Positions 8,311-15,388 of a DNA stretch of 64,000 nt are shown here, piece after piece. Positions within the stretch are counted from its first letter, which is position 1; every line of letters begins with the position of its first letter. This stretch comes from Firmicutes bacterium HGW-Firmicutes-9. Its GTDB lineage: Bacteria; Bacillota; Clostridia; Christensenellales; CAG-138. Location: assembly GCA_002841395.1 (NCBI GenBank), contig PGZM01000001.1, positions 62,001 through 126,000 on the forward strand. The letters are read 5' to 3'. A program made the translations under genes and the position numbers. The notes below the pieces were generated by a model. That model searched no databases. It saw only the letters and a list, made by a program, of their open reading frames with translations, and had not been told where the DNA came from.

Positions 8311-8400
8311 CCAGTATAGCAGATGTTTGTATTTTTACGATAGAAACTGTCGAAAAAAGGGAATCAGATAGCGATATTTGTCAAATCACTGGAATATTGT

Positions 8401-9501
8401 TTACAGTCGCCCTTCGTGCAGGAAGCGGACAACGCGCTGTGCGGCGTCAGGATTGCGAATCTTCGTCTGCGCTTCGCGCATGGCTTCTTTGGCGGAACGG
8501 TCTTCTTCGAGCGAAACGGCGAGCGCGGCGCAGGCTTCCTCGTCTTTTCCTGTCAGGCTCATGCCGCGCGCGGAGAAGTAGACAGCAGATTGCGCTTCAA
8601 ACGGATCTTGCGAAGGCAGATGCACGAGCGGCTTTCCGCAGACAGCGGCCACCGCGCTGAGCGCACCGGATGGCGCGGTCAACATCACATCGCACGCGGC
8701 GCAGTAGAGCGAAAGCGGGTCTTCTGGCGCGAGTACCTCGACGCGGATGTCGCCCGCGTATCGCGCGATAAACGGGCTTCTCGGCGGCGCACCGTCCGGC
8801 GAGACCACGCAAACGCGCCCATCCTCGTTTCGGATGCAACCCAACAGCGCATCGACAGCGGCAATCGTATTTTCGGCATATGGAATGAAGTAGCAGGGCA
8901 TATGCTGCGGCAGATTGAGCAGCGCGCGTGCATCCGCCTTCTCCTCATCCCGAAACCAATCGGCGGGGAGCGGAATTCCGGCGGGCAGAATCGCTTTTTT
9001 CGAAATACCACGTGTGGTATATGCACTGGCGAAGCTTTCGTGTGCGGTGAAGTAGTGGTCAAGCCGCGTTTCTTCCAGAAATGGCACGCAGGCATAGTCG
9101 CACGAAACATAACAGCAGCGCGCTGAGAATGCGAGCGTCTTTCGAATATGGCTGACGGCTTCTGCGGTGTAGCGATGCAGGCAGAGCACCGCATCAAACT
9201 CGCCTTCGTGCAAAAATGTGCGCAGTTGCTCCGCGAAGCGTGCGTTGACCTCGTAGACTGCCGATTTGCGCTTGCCTTCGCGGATGAACGAACCGTTCGC
9301 TGAAAGAAACGCAAACCCGCGCGGACTGTACAGCGCCTCTTCCAGCGTGCGGATCTGCGAGAGCGTCGGGTGCAGTCCAAGCAGCGCCAGCGCGCCAACG
9401 ACGAGACAGGTGTCCCCGCGCGCCGTGAACGCTAGCTGGAGCGCGCGCGAAACAGCCCGCTGACTTTCGCTGTCCGGCCCGGTTAGAATCAAGACCCTCA
9501 T
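8401..9501 (-). CDS. Probable GT28-type glycosyltransferase (MGDG-synthase-like)
   Basis: 366 residues with the two-lobed layout of GT-B enzymes. The N-terminus (MRVLILTGPDSESQRAVSRAL) and the middle (a cysteine- and tyrosine-rich strand before LDHYFTAHESFASAY, then ILPAGIPLP) match the pattern of the MGDG-synthase/UgtP and MurG-like N-terminal domain, where the acceptor lipid binds. The C-terminal lobe has LTAPSGALSAVAAVCGKPLVHL, similar to the donor-binding region. A membrane-glycolipid role is plausible; the acceptor and sugar are unknown. Copy 3 of the palindromic repeat encodes TTRG in the linker. It lies 61 bases downstream of nrdJ on the same strand and may be co-transcribed. Start ATG follows GGGAGG. 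Confidence 0.6.
   Translation of the reverse strand: MRVLILTGPDSESQRAVSRALQLAFTARGDTCLVVGALALLGLHPTLSQIRTLEEALYSPRGFAFLSANGSFIREGKRKSAVYEVNARFAEQLRTFLHEGEFDAVLCLHRYTAEAVSHIRKTLAFSARCCYVSCDYACVPFLEETRLDHYFTAHESFASAYTTRGISKKAILPAGIPLPADWFRDEEKADARALLNLPQHMPCYFIPYAENTIAAVDALLGCIRNEDGRVCVVSPDGAPPRSPFIARYAGDIRVEVLAPEDPLSLYCAACDVMLTAPSGALSAVAAVCGKPLVHLPSQDPFEAQSAVYFSARGMSLTGKDEEACAALAVSLEEDRSAKEAMREAQTKIRNPDAAQRVVRFLHEGRL
9007..9018. repeat. Palindrome variant ACCACGTGTGGT, copy 3 (inside a CDS)
   Basis: Differs from copies 1 and 2 by the central base, so the outer five bases on each side still pair. Encodes TTRG in the glycosyltransferase, as copy 2 does in its gene. Confidence 0.5.
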
Positions 9502-9562
9502 TCCGGTTTTCCTCCCATCCCCATGTGAGAAAAATCGTATCCAGGCTTTGGCGACGTCTGCC

Positions 9563-11899
9563 TCAGCCGCATTTGCTGAATCCGCACGCGCGGCAGATGA
9601 CGCAGCCGCCTTCGTGCTCTACCTTGCCGCCGCATTCGGGGCAGACGTGTACTTCCGCGGCGTTCGCGGGCACGTCCGATACATCGATCGGGACAAACGG
9701 CGCGCTGCCGTTTTGCGGCACGGGCGCGGACTGCGGTGTCAGCGTCTTTGCCTGCGCATCGGGCGTTTCATAGTCCGCGCCGTTGTCGATGTATTTGCTG
9801 ACTTTGAGCAACACACGCGCAATCGCGTCCGGGCAGGAGGTGCAGCTCATGTTCTTTTGCCGAATGGTTGACGGGCAGCGAATGCCCTTGAGCTGATCGT
9901 AGACCTCGCTCATGGAGATGCCGCTGCGCAGCGCGATGGACGCAAGCCTTGCTGTGGCTTCGCTCTGGCTGGGGCAACCGCCCGCTTTGCCGGTGCTGGT
10001 GAAGACCTCGCAGATGCCGTTTTCGTCGTAATTGACGGTGACATACAGCGTGCCGCAGCCGATGTTCATCTTTTCCGTAAAACCGCGGGTGACGAGCGGG
10101 CGCGGACGCGGCTCGATCTTGCCGTAGTTCTCCGGCAGCGGGGCTTCCAGCTCCGGCTTATCCGAGTCGCTCTTGCCGTCGTTGACTTTACCGATGTTGA
10201 GCACCTGTCCCGTGCGGCTGCCGTCTCTATAGATCGTCACGCCCTTGAGCCCTTCGCGATACGCCATGAGATAGACCGCGTAGACGTCGTCCCGCGTGGC
10301 AGCGTTCGGGAAGTTGACCGTTTTGGAAACTGCGTTATCGGTGTAGCGCTGGAAGGCTGCCTGCATGCGTACATGCGCTTCCGGCGAGATATCGTGCGCG
10401 CAGACGAACACCTTGCGCACCTCTTCGGGAATCTCCGCGATGTGTGCGATCGTGCCCTCGGCGGCGATGCGTTGGAGCATCTCTTCGCTGTCTAAACCCA
10501 GCGCGCGGAGTTTTTCCATCAGCAGCGGGTTGACTTCGACCATCTGCGTGCCGTCCATGACGTTGCGAATGTAGACATAACCGAACACCGGTTCCACGCC
10601 GGAGGAGCAGCCCGCGATGATCGAGAGCGTGCCCGTGGGCGCGATGGTGGTGACGGTCGCGTTACGGATAGGTTCCTCGTCTTTGAGCGTGCTCTCGGAA
10701 AAGAGCGGGAACGCACCGCGCGTCTTTGCGAGTCTGCGGCTTGCGTTGTGTCCGGTGGTCTGGATAAACGACATCACGCGCTCCGCAAAGGCAACACCCT
10801 CGTCGGAGTTGTAGGGGATACCGAGCGCGAGCAGCGCATCCGCAAAGCCCATCACGCCAAGGCCGATCTTTCGGGTGCTGCGCGTCATCTCGCCGATGCG
10901 CTCGAGCGGATAGTTGTTGACATCGATGACGTTGTCAAGGAAATGGACGGCTTCTTCAACCGTGGTTTTGAGCAGGTCAAAGTCCAGTTTGACTTTTCCG
11001 TCCTCCGTCTTGAGCAGCGAGACGAGATCGATAGAGCCAAGGTTGCAGCTCTCAAATGGCAGCAGCGGCTGCTCGCCGCAGGGGTTTGTGCTCTCGATTT
11101 CGCCGACCGTGGGCACCACGTTGTCGCGGTTGAGGCGGTCAAGGTAGACGATGCCGGGTTCGCCCGTCGCCCAAGCGGCGTCGACGATTTCGTCGAAGAC
11201 CGCGCGTGCGCTGAGGCGGGACACACTCTGCTTCGTCTTGGGGTCGATGAGGTCATACTCTTCGCCCGCTTCTACGGCGCGCATGAACGCCTCCGTGAGT
11301 CCCACGGAGATGTTGAAGTTGTTGATGTCATTCGTGTCGCTCTTGCAGCGGATGAACTCTAGAATGTCCGGATGATCCACGCGCAGGATGCCCATGTTCG
11401 CGCCGCGCCTTGTGCCGCCCTGCTTGACCGCTTCGGTTGCGACGTTGAACACGCGCATAAAGCTGACGGGGCCGCTCGCGACGCCGCCGGTGGAGCGCAC
11501 GGTCGCGCCTTTTTGCCGCAGGCGCGAAAACGAGAATCCCGTTCCGCCGCCGGATTTGTGGATGAGCGCCGCGTTTTTCACCGCCTCAAAGATATCCTCC
11601 ATGCTGTCGCCGACTGGCAGCACGAAGCAGGCGGAGAGCTGCCCCAGCGGGCGGCCTGCGTTCATCAGCGTCGGAGAGTTGGGTAGAAAGCGCAGGGAAG
11701 TCATCAGATCATAAAACGAATCGGAAACGGCTTCGATGTTTGCATTCGGGTCATAGAGCGTGTCCGCCTCCGCGACTGCGCTCGCGACGCGGCGAAACAG
11801 ACCCTCTACATCCTCGGTCACCTGTCCGTGTTCATTCTTCGCGAGATATCTTTTTTCGAGTACCTTCATTGCGTTGTCATTGATGCCACCAATTGCCAT
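9563..11899 (-). CDS. nrdJ: Adenosylcobalamin-dependent (class II) ribonucleotide reductase
   Basis: Reduces ribonucleotides to deoxyribonucleotides with a B12-derived radical, so it works with or without oxygen. The 778 residues show the family landmarks: FLPNSPTLMNAGRPLGQLSACFVLP near residue 75-100 (first redox cysteine), KSGGGTGFSFSRLR, the finger-loop NPCGEQPLLPFESCNLGS (radical Cys and Glu), and IAPTGTLSIIAGCSSGVEP. A C-terminal zinc ribbon closes the protein (CPECGG, CVICRACGFSKCG). Start ATG follows AGGGACGGG. Promoter and two NrdR-like boxes lie about 110-160 bases upstream. The glycosyltransferase gene follows on the same strand. Confidence 0.95.
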   Translation of the reverse strand: MAIGGINDNAMKVLEKRYLAKNEHGQVTEDVEGLFRRVASAVAEADTLYDPNANIEAVSDSFYDLMTSLRFLPNSPTLMNAGRPLGQLSACFVLPVGDSMEDIFEAVKNAALIHKSGGGTGFSFSRLRQKGATVRSTGGVASGPVSFMRVFNVATEAVKQGGTRRGANMGILRVDHPDILEFIRCKSDTNDINNFNISVGLTEAFMRAVEAGEEYDLIDPKTKQSVSRLSARAVFDEIVDAAWATGEPGIVYLDRLNRDNVVPTVGEIESTNPCGEQPLLPFESCNLGSIDLVSLLKTEDGKVKLDFDLLKTTVEEAVHFLDNVIDVNNYPLERIGEMTRSTRKIGLGVMGFADALLALGIPYNSDEGVAFAERVMSFIQTTGHNASRRLAKTRGAFPLFSESTLKDEEPIRNATVTTIAPTGTLSIIAGCSSGVEPVFGYVYIRNVMDGTQMVEVNPLLMEKLRALGLDSEEMLQRIAAEGTIAHIAEIPEEVRKVFVCAHDISPEAHVRMQAAFQRYTDNAVSKTVNFPNAATRDDVYAVYLMAYREGLKGVTIYRDGSRTGQVLNIGKVNDGKSDSDKPELEAPLPENYGKIEPRPRPLVTRGFTEKMNIGCGTLYVTVNYDENGICEVFTSTGKAGGCPSQSEATARLASIALRSGISMSEVYDQLKGIRCPSTIRQKNMSCTSCPDAIARVLLKVSKYIDNGADYETPDAQAKTLTPQSAPVPQNGSAPFVPIDVSDVPANAAEVHVCPECGGKVEHEGGCVICRACGFSKCG

Positions 11900-12004
11900 G
11901 GAAAATCCCGTCCCTTACTAAAATAGTCATATATGGTGCGTTTGTTGCGTAAAACTGAATCCGTTACCGGTAGATGATAAGACGCCCGGTTCAGGCGCAA
12001 ATTC

Positions 12005-12033
12005 AGCATAGCACCATATCTGGTAGCAAACAA
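12005..12033 (-). promoter_or_regulatory. nrdJ promoter
   Basis: On the minus strand TTGTTT (12028-12033), a 17-base spacer and TATGCT (12005-12010). The spacer is almost exactly NrdR-like box A. Confidence 0.6.
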
Positions 12034-12058
12034 GTCTTGACATAACCAGATATTGCGA
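12011..12058 (-). promoter_or_regulatory. Pair of NrdR-like boxes
   Basis: Box A GCACCATATCTGGTAG (12011-12026) and box B, read on the minus strand TCGCAATATCTGGTTA (12043-12058), each agree with the published NrdR consensus ACACWATATMTWGTGT at most positions of the core. Their starts are 32 bases apart, three helical turns, which is the spacing typical of NrdR pairs. Box A fills the promoter spacer, so binding should block RNA polymerase. Confidence 0.6.
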
Positions 12059-12221
12059 GTTTACAGATCGTTAACTCTTGTTACACCCTGACTTTGGTTT
12101 TCGATTCAGCGGTTGTTTCTTCGCCAGAAACAAAAGCAACATAGCGGGTAAAAACGGCGTTCAATACGGGAAAAATCCTGAGAGGTTGCAACAAAGCGGA
12201 CGAACCAATGCATGATAAAAA

Positions 12222-12250
12222 GAAAAACCCGGAGTAAAAATCTCCGGGTA
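12222..12250 (-). terminator. Terminator of the MBL-fold gene
   Basis: CCCGGAG (12228-12234) and CTCCGGG (12242-12248) pair perfectly; on the minus strand TTTTTCTTTTT follows. Confidence 0.9.
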
Positions 12251-12291
12251 TGATGAAAATCATTTCTTTGTGACAGTTATGAAAAGCTTGG

Positions 12292-12936
12292 TTAACGTTT
12301 GTAGTCGAGAATCAACAATCTGCGGTCGCCCAGCGTGTCGTGCGATAGCGTCGCAGTGTTGGCGTTGAGGTGGTGCACGCGGCGGTTTGCGTTTGCGGCG
12401 AGCAGCGGCTCCAGACCCTCGATGTTAAAGTGCAGCGCGGGCGTTTTATAGTGCATGGGAATGAGCACTTTCGCGTTGAGCCGGTCGGCGAGCTCCGTCG
12501 CGGCTTTGGCGTTGATGGTAAACACGCCGCCGATGGGCGCAAGCAGCACATCCACATCCCCGATGGTTTTGATCGTCTCATCAGGGAGCATGTGTCCCAG
12601 ATCGCCGAGATGCAAAATCTTGAGTCCGTCGATCTCGTAGAGGAACACGATATTCTCGCCGCGTTTGGCGCCTTTTTCATTGTCGTGATAGTTGGTGAAT
12701 CCCTTGACCGATATGCCGCCCGCAAAGTGCTCGCCCGGGGTGCGGATGATCTCCGGCGTGCCCGCGACGATGGCGAGACAGTTGTGGTCATGGTGCTCAT
12801 GGCTGATGGTCACGGCGTCGCAGACGAGGTCGCTAAGTTCATACCCCGTCTCCGGATCGCACGGATCGGTTAAAATGGAATATCCGCTTTCACTCGTGAG
12901 CAGGAAGCAGGAGTGTCCGTACCATGTGATTTGCAT
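12292..12936 (-). CDS. MBL-fold metal-dependent hydrolase (UlaG/beta-lactamase_3-like)
   Basis: 214-residue cytoplasmic hydrolase with the metal ligands of the metallo-beta-lactamase fold: GHSCFLL near the N-terminus, SHEHHDHN (the HxHxDH motif, about residues 45-52), LGDLGH (about residue 111) and PMHYKTP (about 160). Family members act on varied phosphoesters or lactones, and the substrate cannot be inferred here. It has its own terminator and stands apart from neighbours. The start is the ATG at 12936 with AAGGAGAT upstream. Confidence 0.85.
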   Translation of the reverse strand: MQITWYGHSCFLLTSESGYSILTDPCDPETGYELSDLVCDAVTISHEHHDHNCLAIVAGTPEIIRTPGEHFAGGISVKGFTNYHDNEKGAKRGENIVFLYEIDGLKILHLGDLGHMLPDETIKTIGDVDVLLAPIGGVFTINAKAATELADRLNAKVLIPMHYKTPALHFNIEGLEPLLAANANRRVHHLNANTATLSHDTLGDRRLLILDYKR

Positions 12937-12966
12937 AAAAATATGATCTCCTTATGTGAAAATAGC

Positions 12967-12982
12967 CCTGCCTAAAGGCAGG
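12967..12982 (-). terminator. Weak terminator-like hairpin
   Basis: CCTGCC-TAAA-GGCAGG. On the minus strand it is followed by GCTATTTT, a poor U-run, 80 bases after the stop at 13061. Confidence 0.35.
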
Positions 12983-13060
12983 ATCGTCGAGAAAGCATCT
13001 TTGGTTTCGTCGGCGAAAGTTAAAAACAGATTCAGTGCCGGATGGGAAACGAATCAGGTC

Positions 13061-13618
13061 TCAATATGAGTTAGCAAGAAGCCGTAGCATTGCGCTGCCA
13101 AGTGCGCCGCAGCGGGAGAGAAGCGCGGGACGAATCCGCGGGGGAATCGTGTGAAAGAGCGTCAGCGCGGCCTGTTCCGCGCGGGCAAGTGCCGCCTTGC
13201 TTTCGTGCGCTACGGTTGCGAGGATCAGCGCTCGATGAAATGCGTCTTGATCGGGACAACCGGTTCCGTCGTGCCGGGAGAGCACATACATGCGGTTTTG
13301 CGCAAGCGCATTGAATGCTGGCTCCGGTGCGGGCAAAAGGCGATGGATCTCTTCCACCAAAGCGTTAAAAAACGCAGGCGAAAAAGTGAACAACAGCCAG
13401 CCGTTGACCACGCGAACAGAGTCGACAAGTTGCGCATTGTAAAGCGAGCCAAAGTCGAGCGCTGCGAGCGCAGCCGCGTCTGCGCCTTGCGGAAGATGGA
13501 CGCTTGCGTGCGCGTCACGCGCGGGTAAATGAATCCGCGAAACGGGCGCATTTGGGAGCGCGCCGCCGAGTACGCGGCGAATCTGCGCGCGAATATCGCT
13601 TTCAAACGGCGGTTTCAT
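13061..13618 (-). CDS. Protein of unknown function, apparently leaderless mRNA
   Basis: I do not recognise this 185-residue protein. It is probably cytoplasmic and helical in its second half (repeated Ala-rich segments such as ALILATVAHESKAALARAEQAALTLF). The layout recalls the helical anticodon-binding (DALR) domain of arginyl-tRNA synthetase, but I would not call it on this. The track starts at 13768, whereas a consensus promoter (TTGACA-17-TACACT, 13626-13654) lies inside that extension. The ATG at 13618 is seven bases after the -10 box and has no ribosome site, so the transcript probably begins at or next to the start codon. Confidence 0.6.
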   Translation of the reverse strand: MKPPFESDIRAQIRRVLGGALPNAPVSRIHLPARDAHASVHLPQGADAAALAALDFGSLYNAQLVDSVRVVNGWLLFTFSPAFFNALVEEIHRLLPAPEPAFNALAQNRMYVLSRHDGTGCPDQDAFHRALILATVAHESKAALARAEQAALTLFHTIPPRIRPALLSRCGALGSAMLRLLANSY

Positions 13619-13625
13619 ATCAGAC

Positions 13626-13654
13626 AGTGTACCCGCGCGGATTCGCTCTGTCAA
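13626..13654 (-). promoter_or_regulatory. Promoter placing the start codon at +1
   Basis: TTGACA (13649-13654), 17 bases, TACACT (13626-13631) on the minus strand; the ATG begins at 13618. Confidence 0.65.
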
Positions 13655-13817
13655 TGACTGTAGGTACTGGGATACCCGATTTTGCGTTGGATGCGATAAA
13701 ATTTTACGTTTTTTGCGTGAAAATCGTGTGAAATGGATCAAGGAACATGCGTATTTCGGGCAGATCACGCGAAGAAATGTAAACTTCCCGCGCTACGCTC
13801 TACCATGCCGGAATGCG

Positions 13818-13828
13818 TGTGGTATAAT
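13818..13828 (+). promoter_or_regulatory. Extended -10 promoter of the ModE-like gene
   Basis: TGGTATAAT ending at 13828, about 105 bases before the ATG at 13933. No good -35 hexamer, which suits an extended -10 element. Confidence 0.5.
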
Positions 13829-13932
13829 ATCCGCATATGTGAACCGCAAGTCAGCGATGTGGAACGATGTTTCATCAAAAGCGAGGTTCGCTTTTCGCAA
13901 ATTCGTCATATCATATACGAACGGAGGCCGCT

Positions 13933-14277
13933 ATGCCCAACAAACAATTGCGTTGCCAGGTCAGCGTCCGCATCTACGGCGAAGAGAAATGCTTTGGACC
14001 GGGTGTTGCAGAATTGCTGGAGCGGGTAGATCGACTGCGCTCACTGCGCAAGGCGACCATCGAGATGGACATGGCATACAGCAAAGCCTGGAAGATTGTG
14101 AAGATCGCGGAAGAGAACCTTGGCTTCCCGCTGCTTGTCTCCGTGACCGGCGGCAAGGGCGGCGGCGGTGCAGAACTCACGCAGGATGCAAAAAACTTCC
14201 TCACGGCCTACCGCAGGTTTGAAGAATCGGTTCGCAGCTATGCCGATGAAGCGTTTGTTGAAATGCTGGGCGGCTGA
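13933..14277 (+). CDS. ModE-type winged-helix DNA-binding protein (HTH domain only)
   Basis: 114 residues, about the length of the N-terminal DNA-binding domain of ModE and no more; the molbindin (molybdate-binding) domains are missing. The typical sequence is IYGEEKCFGPGVAELLERVD followed by the HTH stretch GSLRKA-like MDMAYSKAWKIVKIAE and the wing LVSVTGGKGGGGAELT. Such short forms are common in Clostridia near molybdate or other metal genes, but here the neighbour is dapF, 94 bases downstream. Start ATG follows ACGGAGG. What it senses, if anything, cannot be told. Confidence 0.8.
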   Translation: MPNKQLRCQVSVRIYGEEKCFGPGVAELLERVDRLRSLRKATIEMDMAYSKAWKIVKIAEENLGFPLLVSVTGGKGGGGAELTQDAKNFLTAYRRFEESVRSYADEAFVEMLGG

Positions 14278-14370
14278 TCGCGCGCGATTGATTGGAATAG
14301 TCTCAGGAGAAATGCAGTAATGCCATCCTCCGAAAGCAGATAGATTTTAATTATAAGGAGAAACGCAGAG

Positions 14371-15195
14371 ATGCAGTTTACCAAAGTACACGGACTGGGC
14401 AACGACTTTATCATATTAGATGGCAGAACCGAATCGCGCAACTACTCTGCGCTGGCGCGCAAGCTCTGCCACAGGCAGACGGGCATCGGCGCGGACGGCC
14501 TGCTCATCATCGAAAACAGCAATATCGCGGATATCCGCATGCGCATCGTCAACGAAGACGGCAGCGAGGCGGAGATGTGCGGCAACGGCATCCGCTGCTT
14601 TGCAAAATACGTCTATCAGCAGAAGATCGTCGATAAAACCGAGTTCGCGGTCGAAACCCTCGCCGGCATCATGCGCCCGAAACTCGTCATGCAGGGTGGA
14701 GACGTCACCGGCGTGACGGTCGATATGGGCGAACCCGTGCTGGAGTGCGCGGAGATCCCCGTCGTGGGCGAAGGCCGCTGCGTCGGCCGCGAGATGACGG
14801 TGCAAGGGCAAACCCTTCGTTATACGACCGTGCTGGTCGGCGTTCCGCACACGTTGATCTATGTGGACAATCCCACGGACAAAAAGTGGATGAACATGGG
14901 CTGGGATATCGAACACGCGAGCGTGTTCCCTAAGCGCAGCAACGTCAACTTCGCCAAGGTTGTAAACGATCATACGCTTGAAATGCGCACGTTTGAGCGC
15001 GGCTGCGGTCCGACGCTTGCCTGCGGCACGGGCGCTTGCTCGGCGGCGGTGGCGAGCTATCTCAATGGAGAGACCGGACGCAGTGTGGACGTCAACATCG
15101 AGCTTGGCACTCTTCACATCGACTGGGCGGAAGACAACCACGTCTATATGACGGGACCCGCAGAGATCGTCTTTACCGGCGAGATCAAACTCTAA
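14371..15195 (+). CDS. dapF: Diaminopimelate epimerase
   Basis: Converts LL- to meso-diaminopimelate for lysine and peptidoglycan synthesis in the cytoplasm. 274 residues, standard length. Both catalytic cysteines are present: MCGNGIRCFAKY (about residue 72) and GCGPTLACGTGACS (about residue 217). The N-terminus MQFTKVHGLGNDFI is the family hallmark. The start follows AAGGAGAAACGCAGAG. A terminator follows 15 bases after the stop. The ModE-like gene upstream may share its promoter. Confidence 0.96.
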   Translation: MQFTKVHGLGNDFIILDGRTESRNYSALARKLCHRQTGIGADGLLIIENSNIADIRMRIVNEDGSEAEMCGNGIRCFAKYVYQQKIVDKTEFAVETLAGIMRPKLVMQGGDVTGVTVDMGEPVLECAEIPVVGEGRCVGREMTVQGQTLRYTTVLVGVPHTLIYVDNPTDKKWMNMGWDIEHASVFPKRSNVNFAKVVNDHTLEMRTFERGCGPTLACGTGACSAAVASYLNGETGRSVDVNIELGTLHIDWAEDNHVYMTGPAEIVFTGEIKL

Positions 15196-15209
15196 CAGAT
15201 CACCATTTT

Positions 15210-15232
15210 GGGCGGGGAACCGCCCTTTTTTT
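15210..15232 (+). terminator. dapF terminator
   Basis: GGGCGG-GGAA-CCGCCC followed by seven T. Confidence 0.93.
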
Positions 15233-15388
15233 GTTGCGCAATTTCCTAGTAATTTGAACAGTCTATACAGAAATGTGATAGACCATTGTCATTGTGAAGA
15301 GAGTGTGATACGCTTGCTTTCAGACGGTCGCCTGACCGAACCAGATTACATTTCTATGCAATTCTTTCTGGATGGGAGCAACGCAATA

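Larger units (their letters stand above)
11900..12291. other. Intergenic region upstream of nrdJ
   Basis: About 390 bases. It holds a 110-base nrdJ leader, the nrdJ promoter with NrdR-like boxes (12011-12058), and a terminator (12228-12248). The 60-codon ORF at 12081-12263 overlaps that terminator and lacks a ribosome site; I do not regard it as a gene. Confidence 0.6.

Noticed and set aside
12081-12263. 60-codon ORF near nrdJ
   Set aside because: Overlaps a strong terminator and has no ribosome site.
13061-13618. Possible arginyl-tRNA synthetase anticodon-binding-like protein
   Set aside because: Only general helical, Ala-rich similarity; no conserved residue could be pointed out.
13837-13842. 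ATGTGA directly after a TATAAT box, like a leaderless minimal ORF
   Set aside because: Start-stop without content; the real gene starts at 13933 with a ribosome site.
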